From positions 7,192,001-7,256,000 of the forward strand of contig CM114272.1 in the NCBI GenBank assembly GCA_050084515.1: a stretch of 64,000 nucleotides of DNA, written 5' to 3'. Shown in pieces: positions 23,801 through 33,320 of this stretch. The notes below the pieces were generated by a model. It was given only the letters and a program-made list of their open reading frames with translations. It searched no databases and had not been told where the DNA came from. A program made the position numbers and the translations under genes. The stretch comes from Blasia pusilla (Eukaryota; Marchantiophyta; Marchantiopsida; Blasiales). How positions within the stretch are numbered: position 1 is the first letter of the stretch; each line of letters opens with the position of its first letter.

Positions 23801-23996
23801 TCTATATTATAATATGAGAAGTGCTTTTAACATGGCAACACATGCAGAGTAAGACACATGTCATCCTAAACCTGGCGCATGTACATTTCAAGACGGGGGG
23901 TTCGTATATGCACGAGGCGTGTATACATTTCAGGATGGGGGGCATGTATATGCAGAGAACCATGCATTGCACAGTCCCTCACGTAGTATTATCTAG
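23801..23996 (+). mobile_element. Helitron-like non-autonomous element, about 196 bp
   Basis: It begins TCTATATTATAATATGAG directly after an A and ends in CTAG directly before a T, the insertion signature of Helitrons (between A and T, 5' TC, 3' CTRR). Length and 5' end resemble the 191-bp element at 48.2 kb. No strong 3' hairpin is evident, which lowers confidence. Inside is a 42-bp direct duplication (23874-23915 and 23916-23957) around an ACATTTCARGAYGGGGGG core. Confidence 0.4.
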
Positions 23997-24489
23997 TATC
24001 AAGAAATATAAGTTGTGAGGAGAGGATTTAAGAAGGAGGAGGACACTGCTTTTGCTCTTCAAAATTAAGGAGATTGAATAGGATGTACACGGGGGATTTT
24101 TTTTTCCTTTTTCCAAAAGAAGAAAGGGGAGGCTTTTATGGTATTTTCTTAATGCAAAGGAGATCTACACATTAGAAACTAAGAAGGGGATTAAAATGGA
24201 AGTTAAAATTTTTTTTGGTGAAGGGGTTTTTTTAAGGATGAAATAACTTAAAGGAAGGTGAAGAGATTGGAGGTTATTTTCTTGTTGAAATGAGTAGATC
24301 AGTATTGGGTACTCAATTGAAGAGGTAAAAAAGAGAATTTAAAATGTTCTTTGAGCCTCGAAAAAAGGTTGGAATTTTGTTGATATCATGCTATAACAAG
24401 CCTTTGGAATGAATTGAAAATATAAAAATTATGAATTTCTATTCCTATTAAATCTTCTTCTTATGAAAGAACAAAGATTATAAATTTTA

Positions 24490-24490
<1 letters not shown>

Positions 24491-24541
<51 letters not shown>

Positions 24542-24556
24542 TAGATAGAGAGAGAG
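24491..24556. repeat. Compound (TA)n(GA)n microsatellite
   Basis: A pure TA run passes directly into a GA run and then GATA/GAGA units. Confidence 0.9.
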
Positions 24557-26000
24557 GTTTTTTGCTAGGAGAATGTGAAGTAAACCCTATATGTTACGAT
24601 CAATAACAAAGTGACATGTGGCATCATAGTATATACCTTTTATAACTATTCTATTATTTCTGCCATACTACTAGTTCATTGCTCTTAGATTTTCCCTATC
24701 TGAATTTTCATTGGAAATTTTCTTGTTTGATTGTAGATAAAAGAAGAAATTTTGTCTCATTTGAGAACTCTCACTTTTCACAAGTAGACTTATGAAAAGA
24801 TGATTATCATTAAGAGTGAACCCTATTCTCTTGACATATCTGTAAAGAGATCCAAGATACAATGAGGCTTAAAGAAGGTCCTCTACGGGAACAAGTTTTG
24901 CCATTTCGAGGAGATGGGAATCTTTCATTTGGTCTAGGATGCAATTTTTAGTATTGAGCAATCATTTGAAAAAGGTTATGTTTTGGGTGATCTGACATAT
25001 GGCAATCACTAGAAAGAACAAGCCTTTGGAATGAAAAGTTGCTTGACAAAAATTAGCTTATGGCGTCAAAGTATGAAATTTGATCAAACCGTTCATGTTG
25101 TACACTCGTTGGAAAAGGCTTATTTTTTTAAGGTCCCATGTTCACACACTTGGAAAGATTAATTTTTTCTTTCCAAGGGATTTACTTTGCTAATTTCATC
25201 ATAAGTCCCACACCAATGACATCATCAACATACAATCATAGACACTGATAAACATTTCAAAAAAAGCCATGGGAATTGGGTGTAGAATCATGAACAAATA
25301 TCGTGATTTATGTACAAGGATAGGAGGATCCATCAAGCTGAAGAGAAAGCCAGAGTGGGACGAGGAGAGGGGCCCAAGAAGCCCACTAGAAAGAAGAAAA
25401 AAATCATCAGCAGGTCAAACCAAAAAGAGAAGGGAAACCCTTCCCTACCCACAAACTAACCTCACCCAAGTCACCTCCAATGTAATCCTCCTGTTCATAA
25501 AGCGTAACAAGAAATAATCTAGACCTATTTTTATTTATTCTAAGCATGCTAAGGTTTGCATACATAACCTTGAAGTGTGAGCCTTGAATTCCGGCCCATC
25601 CAAAGTCAAGGGCCTAGCAAACCGTGGTTATTTTCAAAGTGCATGTACCACTACAAGACAAAATTATTAACAAATTTATTTTCTTTCACCTTTACATGAA
25701 AGAGGGGATCATTATGAGAATGAAAAAGAAATTAAAACAAGTTGTTCACTACTCCATTATTAACCTACCACACCAAGAATTACTCCGCGCATAGCAAGCA
25801 CATACCCCCTCAATGAATAGGACCAATAGAATACAAGTAGCATGAAAATGATTTCTAACATTAACGTGTTAAGAACTAAGCGCATCTTTCAAACCCATTT
25901 GTCACGCCACAAGGCAACAAGAGTAGGTTGAGAGGAATCCAATCTAGAAACATAACACAAAGGAGCAAATAAAGTTCTTGGAATGAGTTCTTCTCATTTT

Positions 26001-27365
26001 CTCAAGTTGTGTTTAGAAATTACATAATGAAGGAATATGACATTGTGGCAAATTCAGGTGTTTGGATGGATCTCCGTACACAAATCCAAACACCTGAATC
26101 TGTCCCTAATAAGCAAGGAGATCTCCAACTCTGGTAAAGAAACCGATCAGCCTGCTTCGATTCGTAAGCATAGGTTTTGAGAAATGGCAAAGTCAATATC
26201 GAGTCGTCCACAGAAAGAACACTCACCCTAATCATCCGTCATCGGGCCGCATGGTTTCTGTCATGATGTTGTCATCGAAAGGTACAACGAACATCTTCAT
26301 ACACTGGACAGGGTCATCAGAAGATACATCACTGTGCTTCTCGAAATATCCTTATTTCACATGGACTCAAACCCTGCATCTGGATCGCAAGACATCTTCG
26401 GAATCACACGGACTTCACCTTGGAAGCGTTCCCATAATGCGGTGAATAGTGAGGAAATAGCATGTTCAAGGAGTCTTCCCGGCTCCTGAGTCCTGTAGGT
26501 GGTTCATACGTACAACAACAGAAGGTCGTGCAAGAAAGTGGGCAATGAATCCGAAGAGAAGTACTTCTCGTGAAATGTAGCGACTTAGAGATCACCGATC
26601 CAATTCCTGAACTGGAAATCAAGACAGTTTGAGATTCTCCTCGGAGCTTCGCTTGTCCGTGTTTACAGCCTACACAAATCTCGGCACAACATCGTTACCA
26701 CTGGCAGAATCCTTGCTCTTGGTGGCTATGACTGAGTGGAACTGACGAGCTCCCGAGTATAAGTGCTACTTCCGTATTGTAGAGTCCGAATCAGATTCTT
26801 TCACAGAATGTTGATCTGATCAGTAGTGATCGGACGGTGACTATTCTAATCCAAGCCAGGAAGACAGAAGGGGGTACACTCGCACGACACTGTGGATCCC
26901 ACTCGTGTGCTCATGAAGAGGGCCTTGCCATATGCTACTCACATGATAATTTGAGCTGTACACGGATTGATCGCATCCTGGCATGCAGTTAACAGAAGGA
27001 TCGCTCAACTAGATTACCAGAGTGCTCCTTGATCCTGGAAGAGTTGGGCACACAACTGATGAATACGGAAATAAAGGGGTGCATATTGTCCACCTCTATT
27101 CCTTCTTCAGGTCACTTGCCGTTTCGTTCTGGAATCCAACCAGTACATACGTATGTACATCTTTAACACATCTTGCTGAGATCGAAATATCATAAAGGCT
27201 AGCAATGTGCCAGCGCAGTTTACCACATAGAGATTCTCATGATTTGTAGAGAGACATGGAGACAAGAATTGCTCATGGCACATGTAAGCTATGTAGACTT
27301 ACATAGCAATCGGTCAGATTTGGGGAGAGAAGCTGAGCTACTGAATTGACACAATTTGAAGACCT
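26001..27365. other. 3' flank of the MON2 gene, no gene recognised
   Basis: Composition becomes balanced again here, as in the other gene islands. Short frames on both strands (60-72 codons) show no domain. The segment next to 27365 should hold the 3' UTR of the minus-strand MON2 gene. A 16-bp perfect hairpin at 26052-26099 is listed separately. Confidence 0.4.
26052..26099. repeat. Perfect 16-bp inverted repeat
   Basis: The left arm ATTCAGGTGTTTGGAT (26052-26067) and right arm ATCCAAACACCTGAAT (26084-26099) are exact reverse complements around a 16-nt loop. Confidence 0.85.
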
Positions 27366-30300
27366 TCATAAGCCCAAATCCTTCCCTACAATTCGCAGGA
27401 GAACAAGTAGCAGATTACTTACACCAGTGACCCTTGAGCCAACTAGCTCACAAAGAGGTGTAAAAAGTAACAGGAGGTGACCACGAGTCCAAATTGGTTG
27501 GCCATTTTGTATCTCTGGGCTAGATTGTCCAGATTTAGACAACTCTGTGCGACTAATTGGTATTTGCAGTCCTGCAGCAGTGAGAGGATGGAGCACGAGT
27601 TGTGCAAGCTCTTGAAGTACTAAATTTAGCTCATCAATTCGCATTTGCGGTAGTTGCGCTTCACCAATCTCTACCTCATCAGCCCGGAATTTACAAAGAA
27701 TAGACTTGCATCTCACTGTAAGGACAGACACTGCCGTTCTGCTAACAAATATCTTTGATGAAAGTTTTGTTGCTTCGGACTCTACATGGCAAAGCTCAAA
27801 TAGCTTTTGTAAGCATGCAAAAGAAAATCTCCCACAATGAACTGGTAGAAGAGATACACTTGGTATAGGTAGAAGAGAGGTGCGAGCAGCACAGCGATCA
27901 ATGATGTCTACTAAACGGGAAACAACCTCAGATGGAGCGTCTTGACAGCTGTTGAGTACTTTCTGACATAGTACATCCAGCACACTTGCTTCAAGGAGCT
28001 CATCTGCTTCAACAGAAGTCGAGTCATCACCAGCAACTGTAGAGGCCCGGCCACATGCACCAACCAGAAAGTTGTCAAAGACATCTGCCAGCTCTTTCCA
28101 AAACTTCAGTCTTCCACTTCCTTCACTGTCATGGTCCTTCATTCCCGGATGTACTCGACAAGCATCATAAGCATCGGGAATGAGAGATTCCTGGACAATT
28201 GCATTGAAGCTACCGACCGCTGTTCTCCACAGTAGATCTGAAGGATAATCCCTCCGTGTGGCCAAGGATCTTCCCAGTGCCGCAATCAGATGTGGTAGTA
28301 CAATAGCTCTTGAAGCTGCAGGAGCTAGGTGATAAAGGTCAATCACAGTGCTGATAAACCTTTCACAGAAAATTAATGGTAATGCACTAAACTCTGTACT
28401 GCTGAGTGAACTCCCAGTTACATTTGTATCTTTTACTGATGAGTGAATTGAGTGAGGGTCATTGTGGTTAGCATGCACGGATTGAGCAACTCCATGTCCG
28501 TTCATAAGAAGTCCAACTGACGTGGCTACTTCACTCTGGTTCCTAGACTGTTCAATTGAGAGTAGCATAGAGTGCTCACCTATCCAGTTTTCCTCTCCTG
28601 GCAGGTAGGACAAGGTTAGGCGAAGAAATAGTGGCCACATGGATAGGAGTTCTCCATGTACTGGCTTTAAGGATGGAAGAACCTCTAGAGTAGTTCGGTG
28701 GAGAGGAAGAAGAATCCCCGGAGCAGGTGAGTTCTCCCCTGTTGTCGTCGGGAAGCGTACAAACACGTCGAACATCACCAATAGCCGCTGGTATGTTTTT
28801 GATTCAAACATACTGAAACCCTGTGAATAAAGCTCTCCTAAGTTTTGCAAAAGCTCTTGGCGTGCCTTGGTAGCCACTCTATTATCTTTCGTGCGAGTGT
28901 GATTGACTATCCTTTCATAAGTTTCAAATGCAGTGTTGAAGTAAAAGCTTGGAAGACAACCCTTAGAAACAGGGGATAGAAGAATGTTGTGCAATGAGGT
29001 TATAGCTGCTAGTCCGACTTCCTTGCTGCCACTCACAACACTTTCTTGCATAAATGTAAGAAGAACTTCCCAGCCTTCCTCAAAGTTCTCAATTGATTGG
29101 AAGAACTGGAAGTAGGGCTTTATAAGCCTGCTTAATCCACCAAGGAGGAGTACCAATGTCTCATCCCACTGCTTCTGAGCTGTGTTGCGACTGTGATGCA
29201 CAAGCATATGTACAGTTTTTCCCCCTTGCATTCCAAGCTCCTCATCTATCGTGTCCTTGGAGGAAATTGCTGCCAGGTGACGCACTGTCTCAACTAATGG
29301 AAACACAATATTCCAAAGGCAATGCTTCCACATAGGGCGAGAGAGCTTAACACCATGGCTGCTGATGGACTGGAACAGAGTTCTGATAGCTGAATTCCGT
29401 ACCTCTGGCCGCTCGTCAGTTCCCAAACCTTGAATTACTCCATACACAGCCAAAAGAAGAACATCACAATCCATGTCCACTCTCATGGCCAGAGATGTTG
29501 AAGGAGAGTCTTTTCCTGCTTCAGTGTCAGCCCTGCCACTCCCAGGACCTAGAACCACCAGTATCTGAGGTCTTGTGCTTGGCTGCGCTGAGTTACTTTC
29601 TGCTAGACTGTGCCCTGATTTGACCTCTCCACCATCAAACAGTCCATGATCAACTCCTCTTGCGCAAAAGTCAGCCACTGTCCACAATAATCCTACTGCA
29701 GTCAGGCTTATATTTACATCTGTCTTCTGAGCCCCATACGCCCCTGCAACCTCTACACACATATCAAGAGCATGTGTGGGTATAGATAAGAGCCCATCAT
29801 TCATGATGACTCGCACGTTCTGAAATCCCAGCGGCACAATATCCTTCTCAGATGTATTTGCAACTGAGCGAAGGAGCTCTAGAATACTGGGCCAACTATG
29901 ATACAGTTTTTCAGCATGCCTTTCCAGCACATGTAGCAAAATCTTCAGGGCACCAGAGCGAAGCTCTGCTGTCTGACCGTAATTATAGAGTGTACCCAAG
30001 GGCTTTATCACCGCACATTCAAAAGCATCTAGTTGGAAATTTCCTTCCTGTATGTATGAAAGTTTAGATTTCCTGCGTATGCCAGGCCTCACTTTTGCAT
30101 TGGCAGATTCAGTACTTACAAACTGACCAAACTCCTCATGATTCTTATCGAGTGTATTTTTTGCAGAGGAGACCACAACATCTGCAGCATCTATACGGAT
30201 TCGATCACATTCCAATACAGTACAGATTGATTTATCCAAGGCATCGAGAGCAACAGACCTCACTTGGGGACTCTCATGCAAGGTCAGCTCAACAAAGTGT

Positions 30301-32576
30301 TCTGAGACCTGGTCCCAAAGCTGATCCACCCGATACAGATTGAAAGTGAGAGCAGTGAGCATGCGATCAACTCCAAAGACTTTCGGCACCATTGCACCGC
30401 CGATAATACTGTTCATTCCTCCACTGCTCCCAGGTGCACCAGATCCAAAACCACCGATGCTTGTCGCCAGGGAATTGTTTGATACTTGCCTTAGTGCGGC
30501 TAGGAGAGAACACACAGCTGATGTTGGCATTTGGGCTGAACTCTCAAAAAGCTGAGCATCGAGACTTGAAAGGATTCGGAAGTCGCTTGCTTGCCTTCCT
30601 TCACTGCCACGACTTCCGAATGTAGTTGCCACCTCCTGAGTAGTTGCATGGGGTGAATGAATGATGCGGTCCACCACAGCTAGTGTCTCCAGTACCATGC
30701 TCCACGAAGTATCCAAAACACAATTCAGACGATGTGATATATTAAAAAGGGTCCGGAGAGCCTGAACATTCTTCACAGTAAGCACTACACCTTCCCGGGG
30801 ATCAGCACCCTGATCCATCCTTTTTCCCCCTGGCAAAAGAGCAGAAGAACTGAATTTTTCCTGTTCTCCCCGTTGGGCTAAAGCAAATTTACACAGTGAA
30901 GCAAGAAATGCATCACGAGCTTCAACTGCCCCAAGAACGCCACAAGACTGTGTGAATGCCTGGTAACCCTTCAAGATCTCCAAAACAATAGCTTCACCCT
31001 GGGACCTGGCCAGCATAAGAGATAGTGAATCTAAAAGAGTGTGCCAGACTGCTGTTACTAGCCCCAAACATGTGGGAGCCAGCTCCACGCCTTTCCTGCT
31101 GCCCGTTGACGAGTTCACAACAGCAACAGCACCTTCCGACCTTGGAGACTCTAGCTCTCCAGCTTCCATCGCCTCATCAGTTAATGTTGCAACCGTAAAA
31201 ACGACTCCCAGGAGCCCTTCAACTGCTAATGTTATGACATGTGCCTCACTGGCTATCATGACTGCTGCACCACTAGCCTCGTTATCCATCGTCCACTCCA
31301 CACCTTTCGCTTTACTGTCGAACATTGCTGCCACAGCAGCTAGACTTTCCTCTCCAACATCCTGATCCTGGAGACTAGAGACGACGTTCTCTAGGCCTTG
31401 AACAAGATCAGTGACTAAATTGGTATTCTCCGGTTTCATATCAAAGGTTCTAAACAGCAGATACAACATCCTTGCCTCGACACAAAAGCCCCTAAGCACC
31501 TCCAGGACCATGATGCGATGCCAAAGTGGCAATTCCAAGTCAGCACTTTTTACCAGCATGCTCAAAAATACCTCGCATTCAGTGGTGACAATTGAGCTGT
31601 AGAGTCTAGTGACACTGGCGACGGTCTTCAGCACCAGCCTTCGGTACGCAGGCTCACACTCATCACTATCAAGCTCTCTGGAGGTGCGCATTGAAGTCAT
31701 CAGAAGTGAGCACACCTGACCCCTCAAAATCTGCTGATAAGGTCCCAGCTGTTTGAACACGGGCACGTAGTGAGATAGAACGTACTCTAACATGTCAAGG
31801 GCGAAAGTCCTTTGCAGACAGGACAAATGCAGCCAATTTGCTGTTCCACCACCAGCCAGAGATGTTAGGTCGTCTAATAGTCGAAGCCCAAGTTTGCCTG
31901 CCTTAGTGAGGTTGTATCTCAAATTCTGGGTGCTGGATTCATCCGTCAATGAGCCTTCCATAGATTTCAACGTCATCATATTGCGGCTGACGTCGCCTGA
32001 TACGGAAATGGAACGAGCTGATCTGCTTCTCACTTCGGCTTTGTGCACTGGTAGGTTCTCGGCCACAACCACACGATCAAAAATCAGGGCCACAGCCTGC
32101 CTGAGAGTCGCAGCTGCGGTACTATGCACACTATCAGCACTGCGATTGTTGCCAAGAAGTCGGAGGCAGATCCCCAACAGCACTGCCATGTTATCCTCAT
32201 CCTGGGGATGAAGCTGGGATTGCAGAATGGTCAGGATCGTCTGCAGAATTTTCAACTGCACATTCTCGTCCGACATGTCCGAATGCTCTTTAAGCGTTGC
32301 AAGAATTGGAGGCAGGGCTGACGCTGACACTGCATCATGAGCGATCAACTTCTGCAAACATGCCAACCCTAGAGCACTGAGCTTCACATTCTTGGGCTCG
32401 CAAGCCAGCAAAAACGTGCGCAAAATGTCCTCACTCTTCGCCAGTTGTCCCGGATCGGAATGAGACCTCAACTTCAGAATTGCGTGCTCCGCTGCATCTT
32501 TCACCATGGGATACTTGCGGCGCGCCTCGGCAGACAGCGCCCGCAAGTCCGCCTCGAGCACTGCCACAAATGCCAT
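27366..32576 (-). CDS. MON2: MON2 homologue (DCB-HUS trans-Golgi scaffold), intronless
   Basis: A single uninterrupted frame of 1,736 codons starts at an ATG in good context (GGAGCCATGGC). The N-terminus (about 1-170: LEADLRALSAEARRKYPMVKDAAEHAI and following helices) is the DCB domain shared with large Arf-GEFs and Mon2. Around 360-400 the HUS-type block LEVLRGFCVEARMLYLLFRTFDMK is seen; the rest is HEAT-like helical sequence, ending LLLVLLRIVGKDLGL. There is no Sec7 catalytic domain, as expected for Mon2. Family knowledge: Mon2/Ysl2 works with Dop1 and the flippase Neo1 at the trans-Golgi and endosomes in vacuolar and endocytic trafficking. The length is close to plant MON2 proteins (about 1,600-1,700 residues). 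The absence of introns over 5.2 kb is unusual for this gene in plants as I know it. The frame has no stop, so it appears functional. Confidence 0.9.
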   Translation of the reverse strand: MAFVAVLEADLRALSAEARRKYPMVKDAAEHAILKLRSHSDPGQLAKSEDILRTFLLACEPKNVKLSALGLACLQKLIAHDAVSASALPPILATLKEHSDMSDENVQLKILQTILTILQSQLHPQDEDNMAVLLGICLRLLGNNRSADSVHSTAAATLRQAVALIFDRVVVAENLPVHKAEVRSRSARSISVSGDVSRNMMTLKSMEGSLTDESSTQNLRYNLTKAGKLGLRLLDDLTSLAGGGTANWLHLSCLQRTFALDMLEYVLSHYVPVFKQLGPYQQILRGQVCSLLMTSMRTSRELDSDECEPAYRRLVLKTVASVTRLYSSIVTTECEVFLSMLVKSADLELPLWHRIMVLEVLRGFCVEARMLYLLFRTFDMKPENTNLVTDLVQGLENVVSSLQDQDVGEESLAAVAAMFDSKAKGVEWTMDNEASGAAVMIASEAHVITLAVEGLLGVVFTVATLTDEAMEAGELESPRSEGAVAVVNSSTGSRKGVELAPTCLGLVTAVWHTLLDSLSLMLARSQGEAIVLEILKGYQAFTQSCGVLGAVEARDAFLASLCKFALAQRGEQEKFSSSALLPGGKRMDQGADPREGVVLTVKNVQALRTLFNISHRLNCVLDTSWSMVLETLAVVDRIIHSPHATTQEVATTFGSRGSEGRQASDFRILSSLDAQLFESSAQMPTSAVCSLLAALRQVSNNSLATSIGGFGSGAPGSSGGMNSIIGGAMVPKVFGVDRMLTALTFNLYRVDQLWDQVSEHFVELTLHESPQVRSVALDALDKSICTVLECDRIRIDAADVVVSSAKNTLDKNHEEFGQFVSTESANAKVRPGIRRKSKLSYIQEGNFQLDAFECAVIKPLGTLYNYGQTAELRSGALKILLHVLERHAEKLYHSWPSILELLRSVANTSEKDIVPLGFQNVRVIMNDGLLSIPTHALDMCVEVAGAYGAQKTDVNISLTAVGLLWTVADFCARGVDHGLFDGGEVKSGHSLAESNSAQPSTRPQILVVLGPGSGRADTEAGKDSPSTSLAMRVDMDCDVLLLAVYGVIQGLGTDERPEVRNSAIRTLFQSISSHGVKLSRPMWKHCLWNIVFPLVETVRHLAAISSKDTIDEELGMQGGKTVHMLVHHSRNTAQKQWDETLVLLLGGLSRLIKPYFQFFQSIENFEEGWEVLLTFMQESVVSGSKEVGLAAITSLHNILLSPVSKGCLPSFYFNTAFETYERIVNHTRTKDNRVATKARQELLQNLGELYSQGFSMFESKTYQRLLVMFDVFVRFPTTTGENSPAPGILLPLHRTTLEVLPSLKPVHGELLSMWPLFLRLTLSYLPGEENWIGEHSMLLSIEQSRNQSEVATSVGLLMNGHGVAQSVHANHNDPHSIHSSVKDTNVTGSSLSSTEFSALPLIFCERFISTVIDLYHLAPAASRAIVLPHLIAALGRSLATRRDYPSDLLWRTAVGSFNAIVQESLIPDAYDACRVHPGMKDHDSEGSGRLKFWKELADVFDNFLVGACGRASTVAGDDSTSVEADELLEASVLDVLCQKVLNSCQDAPSEVVSRLVDIIDRCAARTSLLPIPSVSLLPVHCGRFSFACLQKLFELCHVESEATKLSSKIFVSRTAVSVLTVRCKSILCKFRADEVEIGEAQLPQMRIDELNLVLQELAQLVLHPLTAAGLQIPISRTELSKSGQSSPEIQNGQPIWTRGHLLLLFTPLCELVGSRVTGVSNLLLVLLRIVGKDLGL

Positions 32577-33320
32577 GGCTCCTGCCTACGTAAGTAAGTC
32601 CCTTCCTCCTCCTCCTCCTCCTCCTCCTCTTGCTCTTCCACCTCCAGATCCGGTGTCTACAACTACTACAACAACCCTCCACTCTTGGACATGTCAAACC
32701 CCAAGCTTCTGCGCACGTGATCTGCCCTCCCAAACGATGGATCTCCCGATCGCTCTGCTCTTGCACCAGCTACTACTGCAACAACAGCAACAGCACACGA
32801 CATCTCCTCTTCCTCGCATCCTCCTCCATTGAGTCGTCAATGCCTCCTCCTCCTCCACCTCCTGTACTGTACACTCTGTCCACGCCCACGACGGACATCG
32901 TTACTGCCCAATTCCTGATTCCATAACAGCAAGGATCGATCCTCTCGTCTCCTCCTCTCTTCTCTTCTCCTGTCTTGCTTCTCTACCGAATTTCATCGGC
33001 GAACGAACCTCATCCCACAGACGGAGGCACGCAAACTTTCTCTTCTTTACTTTTTTTAATTCCTCTTTCCGCATCGTCTCGAGCCGCGATGAAGAGGACC
33101 GACTGACGGACAGACGGACGGACGCACGCTCACACACCTCCCCTGAATCGGACCTGACCGCCTGCTGCCGTGGCTTTGCGTGACGGGCCGGAATATAAGC
33201 ATATTTGCTGGATTTGTGTGCGCACTGCGCCGGCGGGCGTTCACAGCAAACTTGGTGGAAACCGGGAGTGATATTTCTTCGAGTTGCGCGCCCCCACGCA
33301 ATTAAATCGTAGTTGGTGGA
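32577..33320 (-). promoter_or_regulatory. 5' leader and promoter region of MON2
   Basis: Immediately upstream on the minus strand is a (GGA)n run (+ strand CTC/TCC repeats, about 32603-32632). More C/T-rich sequence follows on the + strand (32800-32960), then GC-balanced DNA to about 33,320 where the AT-rich block begins. CTTACTTACGTAGGCAG just before the ATG could contain an acceptor of a 5' UTR intron. Short frames here encode low-complexity peptides and are not called. Confidence 0.4.

Larger units (their letters stand above)
17481..26000. other. AT-rich, repeat-filled intergenic block
   Basis: No gene recognised over about 8.5 kb. It is strongly AT-rich apart from 19.0-21.3 kb, and it contains a tandem duplication, LTR-like sequence, a dispersed repeat, a long fold-back, a Helitron-like element and a TA/GA microsatellite, each listed separately. 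Remaining short frames look random. Confidence 0.6.
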
